Assembly: GCF_030817355.1 (NCBI RefSeq)
Contig: NZ_JAUSZH010000001.1
Location: 1,178,001-1,242,000, forward strand
DNA: 64,000 nt
Reading direction: 5' to 3'
From: Streptomyces sp. V1I1
GTDB taxonomy: Bacteria; Actinomycetota; Actinomycetes; Streptomycetales; Streptomycetaceae
Below the pieces are notes generated by a model. The model made no database searches. It was given only the letters and a program-made list of their open reading frames with translations, and was not told the origin of the DNA. Below are positions 1-8,739 of this stretch, piece by piece; the stretch's first letter is position 1; the number at the start of each line of letters is the position of its first letter. Made by a program: the position numbers and the translations under genes.

Positions 1-1587
1 CCGGTCGTGGTCAACGAGGTCGGCACGCACAAGATCCGCTACCGGGCCAGTGACAAGGCGGGGAACGTCGCCGCGGAGAAGGCGGTCGACTTCGCGGTCG
101 TCGCCCCGCCGACCGACGACAAGACACCGCCGGAGACCTCGGCGACGGTCAGCGGCGAGAAGAACGAGCAGGGCCAGTATCTGGGGATGGCCACGGTCAC
201 CGTGACCGCGTCGGACACCGGCTCGGGCGTCAACACCATTGAGTACGCGATCGGTGCGGCCGGCGCCTGGCAGCCGTACACCGCCCCGGTGATGGTGCAC
301 GAGGCGGGCACGCACAAGGTCCGCTACAAGGCGACCGACAAGGCCGGGAACGCGGCCGCGGAGAAGGCCGTGGACTTCACTGTCGTCACGCCGCCCGCCG
401 AGGACAAGACCCCGCCGGTGACCTCGGCCGGGGTGAGCGGTGAGAAGAACTCCGACGGCGCGTACATCACCAGCGCCAAGGTGACGCTCACCGCGACCGA
501 CGCGGACTCGGGGGTCGACAAGGTCGAGTACTCCCTCGACGGCGGCCCGTACCTCGCGTACACCTCTCCCGTCATCGTCGACCGGGTTGGGTTCCACACC
601 GTGCTGCACCGGGCGACCGACAAGGCGGGCAACACTTCCGAGGCTCAGAAGGTGTCGTTCACGATCGCGGAGGGCGGCGGGGTTCCGGCGCCCAACTGCC
701 CGGAGTTCGACGAGCGGTTGACGGTGATCGTCGGCACGGTCGACACGGGTGTGCCCAACCGCATCACGCGCAGCCGCTGCACGATCAACGAGCTGATCGA
801 GGACGAGAAGGACTGGTCCTCGCACGCGCTGTTCCTCAAGCACGTGGACAAGGTCCTCGACAAGCTCCTCGCGGACGGCGTCATCGACCAGCGCGAGCAC
901 AAGAAGATCTACCGGGCGGCCAAGCAGTCCGGCATCGGCAAGCCGGGCCAGAACACCGGCTACCGCCATCTGTTCGACGGTACGCAGGCGTCCTTCGGCA
1001 AGTGGCAGCATGTGGGCGGCGGTTCGTTCGGGCTCAACGCCGACGGTTCGATGATCAGCGGCACCACCAAGGGTGGCCTTGGCATGCTGTGGTTCCCGCA
1101 GCGGCAGTACGGGGACTTCTCGCTGAAGCTCCAGTGGCGGGACGACGCGCCGGGCTCCGGCAACGCCAACAGCGGTGTCTTTGTGCGCTTCCCGTACGTC
1201 CACAACAACCCGGAGGAGCCGCGTCCGGAGTGGGTCGCCATCAAGTACGGCCACGAGGTTCAGGTTCTGGACCGGCCGGACGGCGACATGTACAAGACCG
1301 GCTCGATCTACGGTTTCGACCGGGTGGGTCTGGGCGGTGCGGGTGTGACGCCCAAGGGCACCTGGAACGACTACGAGATCCGGGTGGTCGACCAGCACTA
1401 CTCGGTCTACCGGAACGGCGTCCTGATCAATGAGTTCGACAACGCCGGCGGCCAGGAGTTCGTCCCGCCGCGCGGCGACGACCCGGGCACCGACGGCCGG
1501 CGGTACGCCTCCGGCTACATCGGGCTCCAGGTCCACGGCACGACGGATGTGATCTCCTACCGCGACATCCGGGTCAAGGAGCTCTGA
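1..1587 (+). CDS. C-terminal part of a secreted OmpL47-repeat/DUF1080 protein (5' end outside window)
   Basis: The reading frame is open from the first base, so only the last 528 residues are seen. Residues 1 to about 225 are tandem Ig-like OmpL47-type repeats (one partial, two complete); each complete copy carries TPPxTSAxVSGEKN near its start and ATDKAGN near its end. A helical linker follows at about 235-320. The C-terminal DUF1080 (3-keto-disaccharide hydrolase-like, concanavalin-fold) domain begins at YRHLFDGT and runs to the end. Full-length actinobacterial relatives often carry ThuA or PQQ-dehydrogenase domains upstream; that is family knowledge and is not visible here. The likely role is extracellular sugar binding or modification. 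It converges on the LigD polymerase gene with an imperfect hairpin between them. Confidence 0.85.
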   Translation, partial: PVVVNEVGTHKIRYRASDKAGNVAAEKAVDFAVVAPPTDDKTPPETSATVSGEKNEQGQYLGMATVTVTASDTGSGVNTIEYAIGAAGAWQPYTAPVMVHEAGTHKVRYKATDKAGNAAAEKAVDFTVVTPPAEDKTPPVTSAGVSGEKNSDGAYITSAKVTLTATDADSGVDKVEYSLDGGPYLAYTSPVIVDRVGFHTVLHRATDKAGNTSEAQKVSFTIAEGGGVPAPNCPEFDERLTVIVGTVDTGVPNRITRSRCTINELIEDEKDWSSHALFLKHVDKVLDKLLADGVIDQREHKKIYRAAKQSGIGKPGQNTGYRHLFDGTQASFGKWQHVGGGSFGLNADGSMISGTTKGGLGMLWFPQRQYGDFSLKLQWRDDAPGSGNANSGVFVRFPYVHNNPEEPRPEWVAIKYGHEVQVLDRPDGDMYKTGSIYGFDRVGLGGAGVTPKGTWNDYEIRVVDQHYSVYRNGVLINEFDNAGGQEFVPPRGDDPGTDGRRYASGYIGLQVHGTTDVISYRDIRVKEL

Positions 1588-1589
1588 CA

Positions 1590-1664
1590 CCGGACCTTGC
1601 CGGTCCTTGCCGGTCCTGCCGGACCTTGACCGACGAAGGCCCCCTTCCCGCGCCTAGGAGGGGG
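1590..1664. terminator. short repeats and an imperfect hairpin between convergent genes
   Basis: Directly after the first gene's stop lies a cluster of CCGGTCCTTG-type short repeats. An imperfect GC-rich hairpin follows, with arms GAAGGCCCCC and GGGGGGCTTC around position 1650. One arm overlaps the 3' end of the convergent LigD polymerase gene. It would serve as a terminator for the plus-strand gene. Confidence 0.45.
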
Positions 1665-2667
1665 GCTTCTTCGCGCGGCTCGGCTGCACCCGCTTCGGCT
1701 CGCCCGGCATCTTGGGATAGTCCGGCGGGTACGGCAGGTCGCCCAGACCATGGTCGCGCTCGTCCTTCGTGGCCAGCTCCAGCAGGCTGTCCAGGGAGAA
1801 GGCGTGGTCGTCCATGTCCGCGTGCACATCGCCCAGTTCAAGAAAGCGCACGGGCATGGTGGCGATGTCGAAGTCGAGCGGCGAGACGTCGTCGATCTCG
1901 TCCCAGCGCAGTGGCGCCGAGACGGGCGCGTGCGGGCGGGGGCGTACGGAGTAGGCGGAGGCGATGGTGCGGTCGCGGGCGGTCTGGTTGTAGTCGACGA
2001 AGATCCGCGCGCCGCGCTCCTCCTTCCACCAGGCGGTGGTCACCCTGCCCTCCATGCGCCGTTCCAGTTCGCGGCCGACGGCGATGGCCGCGCGCCGTAC
2101 CCGGGTGAAGTCCCAACGCGGTTCGATCGGCACGAACACATGGAGACCACGGCCGCCCGAGGTCTTGGGCCAGCCGCGCAGTCCGTGCTCGTCGAGGATG
2201 ACGCGCAGCTCGTGCGCGGCCCTGACCGCGTCGGCGAAGTCGGTGCCGGGCTGCGGGTCCAGGTCGATGCGCAGTTCGTCGGGGTGGTCGACGCCGTCCC
2301 TCCGTACCGGCCAGGGATGGAAGGTCAGACAGCCGAGGTTCGCCGCCCAGATCACGGCGGCGACCTCGGTGGGGCAGATCTCGTCGGCCGAGCGTCCGCT
2401 GGGGAAGGAGATATGGGCCGTGGGGATCCAGTCGGGGAGGTTCTTGGGGGCGCGCTTCTGGAAGAACGACTCGCCGCCGACGCCGTCGGGGTAGCGCTCG
2501 AGGGTGGTGGGGCGGTTGCGCAGGGCGCGGGTGATCCCCTCCCCCACGACCAGGTAGTAGCGGGCCACGTCCAGCTTGGTGAAACCACGCTCGGGAAAGT
2601 AGACCTTGTCCGGACTGGACAGCCTTACGACACGTCCGCCGGCTTCCAGTTCCACCGCTGCACCCAT
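1654..2667 (-). CDS. LigD-type end-joining DNA polymerase/primase
   Basis: This 337-residue protein matches the stand-alone polymerase domain of bacterial NHEJ LigD (archaeo-eukaryotic primase fold), which adds nucleotides at double-strand breaks. Visible motifs are the metal-binding RIDLDPQ, the KTSGGRGLHVF nucleotide loop, and DYNQTARDRTIASAYSVR near the end of the fold. The start at MGAAVELEAG was chosen because family homology begins just after it; a longer frame continues upstream but would cross the divergent ligase start. The 3'-phosphoesterase and ligase domains of full LigD are absent here and the ligase is the divergent neighbour. No Ku gene is in the window. Confidence 0.9.
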   Translation of the reverse strand: MGAAVELEAGGRVVRLSSPDKVYFPERGFTKLDVARYYLVVGEGITRALRNRPTTLERYPDGVGGESFFQKRAPKNLPDWIPTAHISFPSGRSADEICPTEVAAVIWAANLGCLTFHPWPVRRDGVDHPDELRIDLDPQPGTDFADAVRAAHELRVILDEHGLRGWPKTSGGRGLHVFVPIEPRWDFTRVRRAAIAVGRELERRMEGRVTTAWWKEERGARIFVDYNQTARDRTIASAYSVRPRPHAPVSAPLRWDEIDDVSPLDFDIATMPVRFLELGDVHADMDDHAFSLDSLLELATKDERDHGLGDLPYPPDYPKMPGEPKRVQPSRAKKPPS

Positions 2668-2691
2668 GTGCGCCACGGTAGGCCGAGCGCG

Positions 2692-2706
2692 GATATGCCG
2701 CATATC
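2692..2706. promoter_or_regulatory. palindrome in the divergent LigD-polymerase/ligase promoter
   Basis: GATATG-CCG-CATATC is a perfect 6-bp inverted repeat. It lies in the 55-bp gap between the two divergent end-joining genes, where both promoters must lie. It is AT-richer than its surroundings. A role as an operator or shared promoter element is inference. Confidence 0.4.
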
Positions 2707-2722
2707 GTGCAGAATCTGGAGC

Positions 2723-3784
2723 ATGGATCTGCCCGTGATGCCACCCGTGAAGCCGATGCTGGCCAAGCCCGTGAAGAAGATCCCGCCGGGCATGCAGTAC
2801 GAGGCCAAATGGGACGGCTTCCGGGCGATCGTCCACCGGGACGGCGACGAGGTGGTCATCGGCTCCAGGACCGGCAAACCGCTCACCCGCTACTTCCCCG
2901 AGCTGGCCGCCGATCTGCTCGCCAACCTTCCCGACCGCTGTGTCGTCGACGGCGAGATCGTCATCGCGCACGAGGGACGCCTCGACTTCGACCGGCTCAC
3001 CGAGCGCATCCACCCGGCCGAGTCCCGGGTGAAGCTGCTCGCCGAGCAGACCCCGGCCAGCTTCGTCGCCTTCGATCTGCTCGCGCTCGGTGACGAGTCC
3101 CTGCTCGACACCCCGCTCGCCGAGCGCCGCGCCCTGCTCGCCGAGGCGGTCGCGGGCGCGCGGGCGCCCGTGCATCTCGCGCCCGCCACCACCGACGCCG
3201 CGCTGGCGCAGGAGTGGTTCGAGCGGTACGAGGGCGCGGGACTCGACGGGGTCATCGCCAAGCCACTGGACCTGCCCTACCGGCCCGATGCCCGGCTGAT
3301 GTTCAAGATCAAGCACGAACGCACGGCGGACGCCGTCGTCGCCGGCTACCGCTTCCACAAGAGTGGCCCCGTCGTCGGCTCGCTGCTCCTCGGCCTGTAC
3401 GACGACTCGGGCGCGCTCCAGCACGTCGGCGTCTGCGCCGCCTTCTCCATGAAGCGGCGCGAGGAGCTGATCGAGGAGCTGGAGCCGCTGCGGATGGATC
3501 CCCCCGCCGGCCATCCCTGGGCGGCGTGGACGGACGAGACCGCCCATGAGAGCGCCCGGCTGCCCGGCGCGCAGAGCCGCTGGACGGGCAAGAAGGACCT
3601 GTCGTGGGTGGCGCTGCGGCCCGAGCGGGTGGTCGAGGTGGCATACGACCACATGGAGGGCGACCGGTTCCGGCACACCGCCCAGTTCCGCCGCTGGCGT
3701 CCGGACCGCGAGCCCGCCGACTGCACCTATGCACAGCTGGAGGAGCCGGTGCGGTACGACCTCTCAGAGGTGCTGGCTCCCTGA
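2723..3784 (+). CDS. ATP-dependent DNA ligase (NHEJ type)
   Basis: The product has 353 residues. The adenylation motif KWDGFR is at residues 29-34, with Lys29 as the expected AMP acceptor. Nucleotidyltransferase motif IV (DGVIAKP) and an OB-fold region with KRREELIEELEPL follow. It seals DNA breaks and belongs to the same family as the ligase domain of LigD. The start at ATG 2723 was chosen because the upstream extension would overlap the divergent polymerase gene and homology starts right after it. The pairing with the LigD polymerase only 55 bp away fits a split Ku/LigD pathway in Streptomyces. Confidence 0.9.
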   Translation: MDLPVMPPVKPMLAKPVKKIPPGMQYEAKWDGFRAIVHRDGDEVVIGSRTGKPLTRYFPELAADLLANLPDRCVVDGEIVIAHEGRLDFDRLTERIHPAESRVKLLAEQTPASFVAFDLLALGDESLLDTPLAERRALLAEAVAGARAPVHLAPATTDAALAQEWFERYEGAGLDGVIAKPLDLPYRPDARLMFKIKHERTADAVVAGYRFHKSGPVVGSLLLGLYDDSGALQHVGVCAAFSMKRREELIEELEPLRMDPPAGHPWAAWTDETAHESARLPGAQSRWTGKKDLSWVALRPERVVEVAYDHMEGDRFRHTAQFRRWRPDREPADCTYAQLEEPVRYDLSEVLAP

Positions 3785-4199
3785 GGTGACCCGGGTCCGC
3801 CGGGGCAACTCACCGCCCAGCGTGGGAAGTTCGTCGACCGGAGTCACTTCGGCCGCGCATTCGACAGCAGTGACGGGCCGCCACCGTCCGTCACCGTCCT
3901 TGCGCCTCAGGACGGCCGATTCGGGGGCCGGGCCCGCGTTCGCGTAAGGTATGTCGGCGGTGCCGCCGGAGGCGGCCGGCGCCGTTGTCCCTGACGATGT
4001 CGACCGGGACGCGGTCGGCGAGATCGCCGCGCCGTCTCGCCCTCTTCAGATCCCTGCGTACGCGCATGGTCTGCTCCCTTCGCCGCTCGCGGACGGGGAG
4101 TTGACGGGACCTCAGCACTTACCCGACCTCGTCCGGTACGTATGGAGGGGTGGCCGCCGACCGCCGGCGCCCGACACAGAAACAGAGAAGGAACTACAC
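3785..4199. other. intergenic region without a recognised gene
   Basis: About 415 bp with no convincing coding frame, RNA or repeat. Only the last bases hold something readable, a purine-rich ribosome-binding site (AGAAGGAAC) for the short gene that follows. Confidence 0.5.
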
Positions 4200-4457
4200 G
4201 TGACCGCGTCGCCCCTGATCCCCGTACCGATCCCTGATCGCGTCGCCGCGCTGATCGGGTCCTGCATGCCGATCCACGTCCTGCAGGCGGAGATCGACGC
4301 CGAGTTTGCGGCACGTGAGGTGTACCAGTTCCGCGGCCCGCTGTGCGCCGAGGACCGGACGGACCGGGAGCACGCGCTGTCCGCGCTGGCCCTGGCCAAC
4401 AAGGTGCTGGCCGCCTACAACCCGCTGCTCATCCTCAAGCCGGGGCGCGCCCACTGA
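4200..4457 (+). CDS. small hypothetical protein
   Basis: An 85-residue protein begins with GTG about seven bases after AGAAGGAAC, a good ribosome-binding site. No family is recognised. It is soluble-looking, with a helical C-terminal half containing EHALSALALANKVLAAYNP. It stands alone and converges on the GlxA-type regulator, whose stop is only 6 bp away. The start was chosen from the ribosome-binding site; an upstream extension in the same frame has no such site. Confidence 0.6.
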   Translation: MTASPLIPVPIPDRVAALIGSCMPIHVLQAEIDAEFAAREVYQFRGPLCAEDRTDREHALSALALANKVLAAYNPLLILKPGRAH

Positions 4458-4463
4458 CCGGGC

Positions 4464-5423
4464 TCACCCCACGGACGAACCCTGGAAGGCGCGGCGGTAG
4501 GCATGCGGGCTGGTGCCGACCTGGCGTTTGAAGCGGTCGCGGAAGGCGGTCGGTGAGCCGAAGCCGACCTGGGTCGCGATGCGGTCCACGGAGTGCGCTG
4601 TCGTCTCCAGCAGATACTGCGCCTGGCGGATACGGGCGCGGTGCAGCCACTGCAGGGGCGTGGTGGCCGTCTGTTCACGGAAGCGGCGGTTGAGGGTACG
4701 GGTGCTCATGCCCGCCCGCGCGGCGATCTCGCCGAGGCTGAGTTCACGCCGGGCGTTCTCCTCCATCCAGTGCAGCAGAGGTTCCAGGGTCGCGCCGTCC
4801 AGGCTCGGCGGCTGTTCATGGACGATGAACTGCGCCTGACCGCCCTCGCGTTCCAGCGGCATCACCGAGAGCCGCGCCGCGTCCGCGGCAACCGCCGAGC
4901 CATGGTCCCGGCGGATCATGTGCAGACAGAGATCGAGTCCGGCGGCGGCGCCCGCCGAGGTCAGGAACTGGCCGTTGTCGACATAGAGCACATCCGGGTC
5001 CACCTCGACCTCGGGGTGCAGGGCCGCGAGCGCGCCCGCGCCGAGCCAGTGGGTGGTGGCCCGCAGCCCGTCCAGCAGGCCGGTGGCGGCGAGGACGAAG
5101 GCCCCGGCGCAGATCGAGGCGATACGAGTGCCGCGGGCCGCAGCGGCCCGCAGGGCGTCGAGCGCCTCGGGCGGTACCGGCACGGTCGGGTCTGCGCAGC
5201 CGGGCAGGATGATCGTGTCGGCCTCGGCCAGCGCCTCCAGGCCCCACGGCGCGCGCAGCGTGAACGCGCCCGCGTCGATCTCGCCCGAAGGGGCGCAGAC
5301 GCGGACCCGGTAGGCGGGCCTGCCGTCCGGCAGCCGGGTGCGGGCGAACACTTCGAGCGGGGTGGACAGGTCGAAGGCGATGACGCCGTCCAGGGCGAGT
5401 ACGGCCACGGTGTGCATGGCCAT
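4464..5423 (-). CDS. GlxA family transcriptional regulator (DJ-1/PfpI plus AraC HTH)
   Basis: This 319-residue protein has an N-terminal DJ-1/PfpI domain (AVLALDGVIAFDLSTPLEVF at the start, ICAGAFVLA at the nucleophile elbow) and a C-terminal AraC double helix-turn-helix (LGEIAARAGMSTRTLNRRF, then VGFGSPTAFRDRF). The family comprises transcriptional regulators with a degenerate amidotransferase-like sensor domain. It starts at MAMHTVAVLAL. About 195 bp upstream on the other strand lies a DJ-1/PfpI fragment followed by a DUF2269 membrane gene, which may be its targets. The other GlxA copy in this window, near 41 kb, is frameshifted while this one is intact. Confidence 0.9.
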   Translation of the reverse strand: MAMHTVAVLALDGVIAFDLSTPLEVFARTRLPDGRPAYRVRVCAPSGEIDAGAFTLRAPWGLEALAEADTIILPGCADPTVPVPPEALDALRAAAARGTRIASICAGAFVLAATGLLDGLRATTHWLGAGALAALHPEVEVDPDVLYVDNGQFLTSAGAAAGLDLCLHMIRRDHGSAVAADAARLSVMPLEREGGQAQFIVHEQPPSLDGATLEPLLHWMEENARRELSLGEIAARAGMSTRTLNRRFREQTATTPLQWLHRARIRQAQYLLETTAHSVDRIATQVGFGSPTAFRDRFKRQVGTSPHAYRRAFQGSSVG

Positions 5424-5618
5424 AACGTAATCGCCGACCGGTTTCCGGCCAAGGGCCCCCAACAGCGCGGGCCTGCCATTTGCCCGAGTCGATCGCGCTG
5501 GCGAGAATCCGTTGGAAAGTGGCATTCATGCCACTGCCCCGCCCCCTGCCGCGCTCATTGGCCGTCGGACCGGCGCCCCAGCCGGGGCTGCCCCTCCCCA
5601 GGCAAGGACTGGCGCCGG

Positions 5619-5771
5619 ATGCTCGTCCAGACCGTTCTGTTCGACGGCTTCGACCCGTTGGACGTCGTCGCTCCGTACGGAGTGCTCGGCGCCGGCGGCA
5701 TGGCCGCCGGCCGCGGCACGGTCCGGGGTGCCCGCGGCACCGTCCCCGTCCTCGAAGGCCGGCCGGCGTGA
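5619..5771 (+). pseudogene. DJ-1/PfpI family fragment (truncated)
   Basis: A 50-codon frame opens with a typical DJ-1/PfpI N-terminus (VLFDGFDPLDVVAPYGVL) and then loses all similarity. The nucleophile-elbow cysteine and the rest of the roughly 200-residue domain are missing. It overlaps the DUF2269 start by 4 bp, as an intact upstream gene would. I read it as a remnant after internal deletion of a PfpI gene that formed an operon with the membrane gene. It could still be translated as a coupling leader peptide. Confidence 0.6.
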
Positions 5772-6214
5772 CCAAGTTCCTGCTCATCGTTCACGTACTG
5801 GCCGCGATCATCGCGATCGGCCCGGTCACGGTCGCGGCCGGCGCGTTCCCCGCCGCCGTCCGACGGGCGCGGGCCGAGCCCGACAGCGAAGGGGCGCACG
5901 GTGTCGTACATAACCTGCACCGCATCTGCCGGGTGTACGCCGTCGTCGGTGTCGTCGTGCCCGTCTTCGGTCTGGCGACCGCCAACAGCCTGCATGTCCT
6001 CGGCGACACCTGGCTGATCGTCTCGATCGTGCTCACCGCGCTGGCCGCCGGCATCCTCGGACTGCTGGTGCTGCCTGGTCAGAGTGCGGTCCTGGAGGAT
6101 CTCGGGGCCGTCGCACCCGCCAGGCTCGCCATGTCCACGGGGGCGTTCGATCTGCTGTGGGCGACGGTCACGATCCTGATGATCGTGCGGCCCGGATCCA
6201 CCACCGGGGCGTGA
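5768..6214 (+). CDS. DUF2269-like small membrane protein
   Basis: The 148-residue product has about four hydrophobic segments: residues 3-25, a central VVGVVVPVFGLA, LIVSIVLTALAAGILGLLVL and LLWATVTILMIV. The GTG start overlaps the end of the PfpI fragment (GTGA). It resembles the DUF2269 integral membrane family, whose function is unknown. It converges on the YchJ gene 54 bp downstream. Confidence 0.7.
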   Translation: MTKFLLIVHVLAAIIAIGPVTVAAGAFPAAVRRARAEPDSEGAHGVVHNLHRICRVYAVVGVVVPVFGLATANSLHVLGDTWLIVSIVLTALAAGILGLLVLPGQSAVLEDLGAVAPARLAMSTGAFDLLWATVTILMIVRPGSTTGA

Positions 6215-6268
6215 CCCGCCCTGACCGCCTCCGCATACGTGCGGCCCGGGGCGGTGGGCCCGCCGCGC

Positions 6269-6703
6269 TCACTCCAGGAAGACACCGTCGACGTACACCC
6301 AGGCTCCGCCGTGCCGTTCGAAGCTGCTGCGCTCGTGCAGTTCGCCACGCTTGCCGTGGTGCCGGTAGCGGACCCGGAAGGTGACCGTACCGGAGGAGTG
6401 GAAGGGGCTGCCGTCCGTGGTCTGAAGGATCTCCAGCCCCTTCCAGTGCATGCCGGGGTCGAGTTCGAGGTGCGGCGGCCGGGTCGCCGGGTGCCAGGTG
6501 CGCAGCAGATACGCGGCGTCCTGAGCGACGAAGGCGCTGTAGCGGGAGCGCATCAGCAGCTCGGCGGTGGGGGCTGCGTGCTCGCCCGAGTGGAAGCGGC
6601 CGCAGCACTCGCCGTAGGCGGCGGGCAGCCCGCAGGGGCAGGGCGAGGTGTCGGTGAGGGCGGGCGCGTGGCCGCGCCCGGGGCGGGAGCTGCGTCGGGG
6701 CAT
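6269..6703 (-). CDS. YchJ family (UPF0225) SEC-C-like protein
   Basis: The 144-residue protein has a Cys-rich zinc-binding SEC-C-type motif near the N-terminus (CPCG then YGECCGRFH), followed by LMRSRYSAFV and a cystatin/NTF2-like fold characteristic of YchJ proteins. The biochemical role is unknown. The start at MPRRSSRPG was preferred; an in-frame ATG 18 codons upstream is possible and would bring it closer to the divergent oxidoreductase gene. Confidence 0.85.
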   Translation of the reverse strand: MPRRSSRPGRGHAPALTDTSPCPCGLPAAYGECCGRFHSGEHAAPTAELLMRSRYSAFVAQDAAYLLRTWHPATRPPHLELDPGMHWKGLEILQTTDGSPFHSSGTVTFRVRYRHHGKRGELHERSSFERHGGAWVYVDGVFLE

Positions 6704-6816
6704 GGGTCCATTTTCCAGCCATTGAACGAATAGGCCCACGCGTGGCTTCCGGGTCATGGGGGATCTCCGTATGCTCCTGCGCCGGACGCGACAGTTACCG
6801 TCGGTAAGGGGTGGGG

Positions 6817-8622
6817 ATGGACCGGGTCGGCAGCACGCGACGCACCTTCATGGCGGGGGCCGCCGCGGCCGGCGGTACGGCAGCGCTGGCCACGGCTGCC
6901 ACAGCGGCCACAGCCGCAGCCGCAGCCGCAGCCGCCGATTCAGCGGCGGACGGCGGCTCCCGCGCCGCGCAGTCTGTCGCCGTACTCGGCGGCGGGGTCG
7001 CCGGACTCACCGCCGCGCACGAGCTGGCAGAACGCGGCTTCAAGGTCACCGTCTACGAGCGCAGGGCGCTCGGCGGGAAGGCCCGCAGCATGGACGTCCC
7101 GGGCAGCGCGAGGGGCGGCCGCCGACCGCTGCCCGCCGAGCACGGCTTCCGCTTCATCCCCGGCATCTACCACAACCTGCCGGACACGATGCGGCGCATC
7201 CCGTTCCCGGGAAATGCCAACGGTGTCTGGGACAACCTGGTGGCGCCGTCCGAGATGTCCTTCTCCCGCACCGGGCGCGAGGACTTACGGATCCCGCTGC
7301 CCTGGCCGGGGCACAAGCCGGCCGAACTCACCCTCGACGAGATCCGCCGCGCGCTGACCGCCGCGCTCGACACCGTCCTGGGCATTCCGGCCCTTGAGAC
7401 GGCGTACTTCGTGAACCGGGGTCTGGTCTTCCTCACCAGCTGCGACGAGCGGCGCGACGAGACATGGGAGCGCACGCCCTGGTGGGAGTTCATCAGGGCC
7501 GAGCGGATGAGTTACGACTACCAGCGCATCCTCGCCGTCGGCCTCACCCGGAACATCGTCGCGACCAAGGCCGAGGAGGCCAGCACCCGTACGGTCGCCA
7601 CCCTCCTCGAAGCCTTCGTCTTCAACGCGCTCGGACGGGGCGCCGACGGACCGCTCGACCGGATTCTCAACGCCCCCACCAACGAGGCATGGATCGACCC
7701 CTGGGTCCACCATCTGAAGAAGCTGGGCGTCCAGTTCCGTATCGGCTGGACGGTACGGGAAGTGAGGTACGGCACCGGCCGGGTCACCGCGGCGGTGATC
7801 GAGGACCCGCAGGGCGTACGCCAGTCGGTGAGCGCCGACCAGTACGTCTCCGCGATGCCGGTGGAGCATGCCCGGCGGACCTGGAGCGCCGAACTGCGCG
7901 CGGCGGACCCGCAGCTGGGGCGGTGCGACAACCTTCGGACGGACTGGATGACGGGCATTCAGTTCTATCTCACCGAGAGCGCGCCGCTGCTGCACGGGCA
8001 CCTCAACTGCATCGATTCGCCCTGGTCCCTGACTGCCATTCAGCAGGCCGGGCACTGGCCCGCCCACAACTTCCCTGCCGACTACGGCGACGGCGTCGCG
8101 GTGGACTGCCTGTCGGTCGACATCTCCGAGTGGGACAAGACCGGCATCCTGTACGGGAAGACCGCCAAGCAGTGCACCCGTACAGAGGTCGCGCGGGAGG
8201 TGTGGGCCCAGCTCAAGGCGGCCGTCAACGACACGGGCCGCACGGTCCTCAAGGACAGCGCGCTGCACTCCTGGTTCCTCGATCCGGGCGTGGACGGCCT
8301 CGGCACCCCGAATCCGACCAATGACGACGAGCTCCTCATCCACCCGGTCGGCACCTTCCACAACCGCCCCGAGGCCGCCACCCGGATCCCCAACTTCTTT
8401 CTGGCCGGGGACTACGTGGCCGTCGACATCGACCTGGCGACGATGGAGGGCGCCAATGCCTCGGCCCGCGCGGCCGTCAACGCCTTGCTGGACCGGACCG
8501 GTTCACCGGCGGCCCGCTGCACGGTGAAGCCGCTCTTCCGTGCCCCCGAGGTCGAGCTGATGAAGCGTCACGACCGCACCCGCTACCGGCTGGGGCTGCG
8601 CAACGCCTTCGACCTGGGCTGA
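6817..8622 (+). CDS. Tat-exported FAD-dependent oxidoreductase (phytoene-desaturase/HpnE-like)
   Basis: The product has about 600 residues. The N-terminus carries a twin-arginine signal (STRRTFM, then a long Ala-rich stretch). A Rossmann dinucleotide motif follows (VAVLGGGVAGLTAAHELAER) with an acidic strand end (VYERR). C-terminal ATRIPNFFLAGDYV is the usual FAD-contact region of the amine-oxidase/desaturase superfamily. The closest-looking relatives are hydroxysqualene dehydroxylase and phytoene desaturase, but a Tat signal is unusual for them, so the substrate is unknown. The start was set at ATG 6817, five bases after AAGGGG. Confidence 0.8.
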   Translation: MDRVGSTRRTFMAGAAAAGGTAALATAATAATAAAAAAAADSAADGGSRAAQSVAVLGGGVAGLTAAHELAERGFKVTVYERRALGGKARSMDVPGSARGGRRPLPAEHGFRFIPGIYHNLPDTMRRIPFPGNANGVWDNLVAPSEMSFSRTGREDLRIPLPWPGHKPAELTLDEIRRALTAALDTVLGIPALETAYFVNRGLVFLTSCDERRDETWERTPWWEFIRAERMSYDYQRILAVGLTRNIVATKAEEASTRTVATLLEAFVFNALGRGADGPLDRILNAPTNEAWIDPWVHHLKKLGVQFRIGWTVREVRYGTGRVTAAVIEDPQGVRQSVSADQYVSAMPVEHARRTWSAELRAADPQLGRCDNLRTDWMTGIQFYLTESAPLLHGHLNCIDSPWSLTAIQQAGHWPAHNFPADYGDGVAVDCLSVDISEWDKTGILYGKTAKQCTRTEVAREVWAQLKAAVNDTGRTVLKDSALHSWFLDPGVDGLGTPNPTNDDELLIHPVGTFHNRPEAATRIPNFFLAGDYVAVDIDLATMEGANASARAAVNALLDRTGSPAARCTVKPLFRAPEVELMKRHDRTRYRLGLRNAFDLG

Positions 8623-8692
8623 TCCACTCCCCTATGTACGCACACACCGAGGTGAGCCGGCAGACGTTCATCGAGCGGGAGAAATCCAGACG

Positions 8693-8729
8693 GCCGGTGT
8701 GCCCGGGACCCACCCCCGGGCACACCGGC
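8693..8729. terminator. strong bidirectional hairpin terminator
   Basis: A perfect 15-bp stem (GCCGGTGTGCCCGGG with its complement) and a 7-nt loop sit between the convergent FAD oxidoreductase and the GH29-like gene. No U-tract follows, as is usual for Streptomyces terminators. Confidence 0.8.
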
Positions 8730-8739
8730 ACCCACCCCC

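Noticed and set aside
3785..4199. Small overlapping frames in the gap after the DNA ligase
   Set aside because: None has a ribosome-binding site or protein-like composition.
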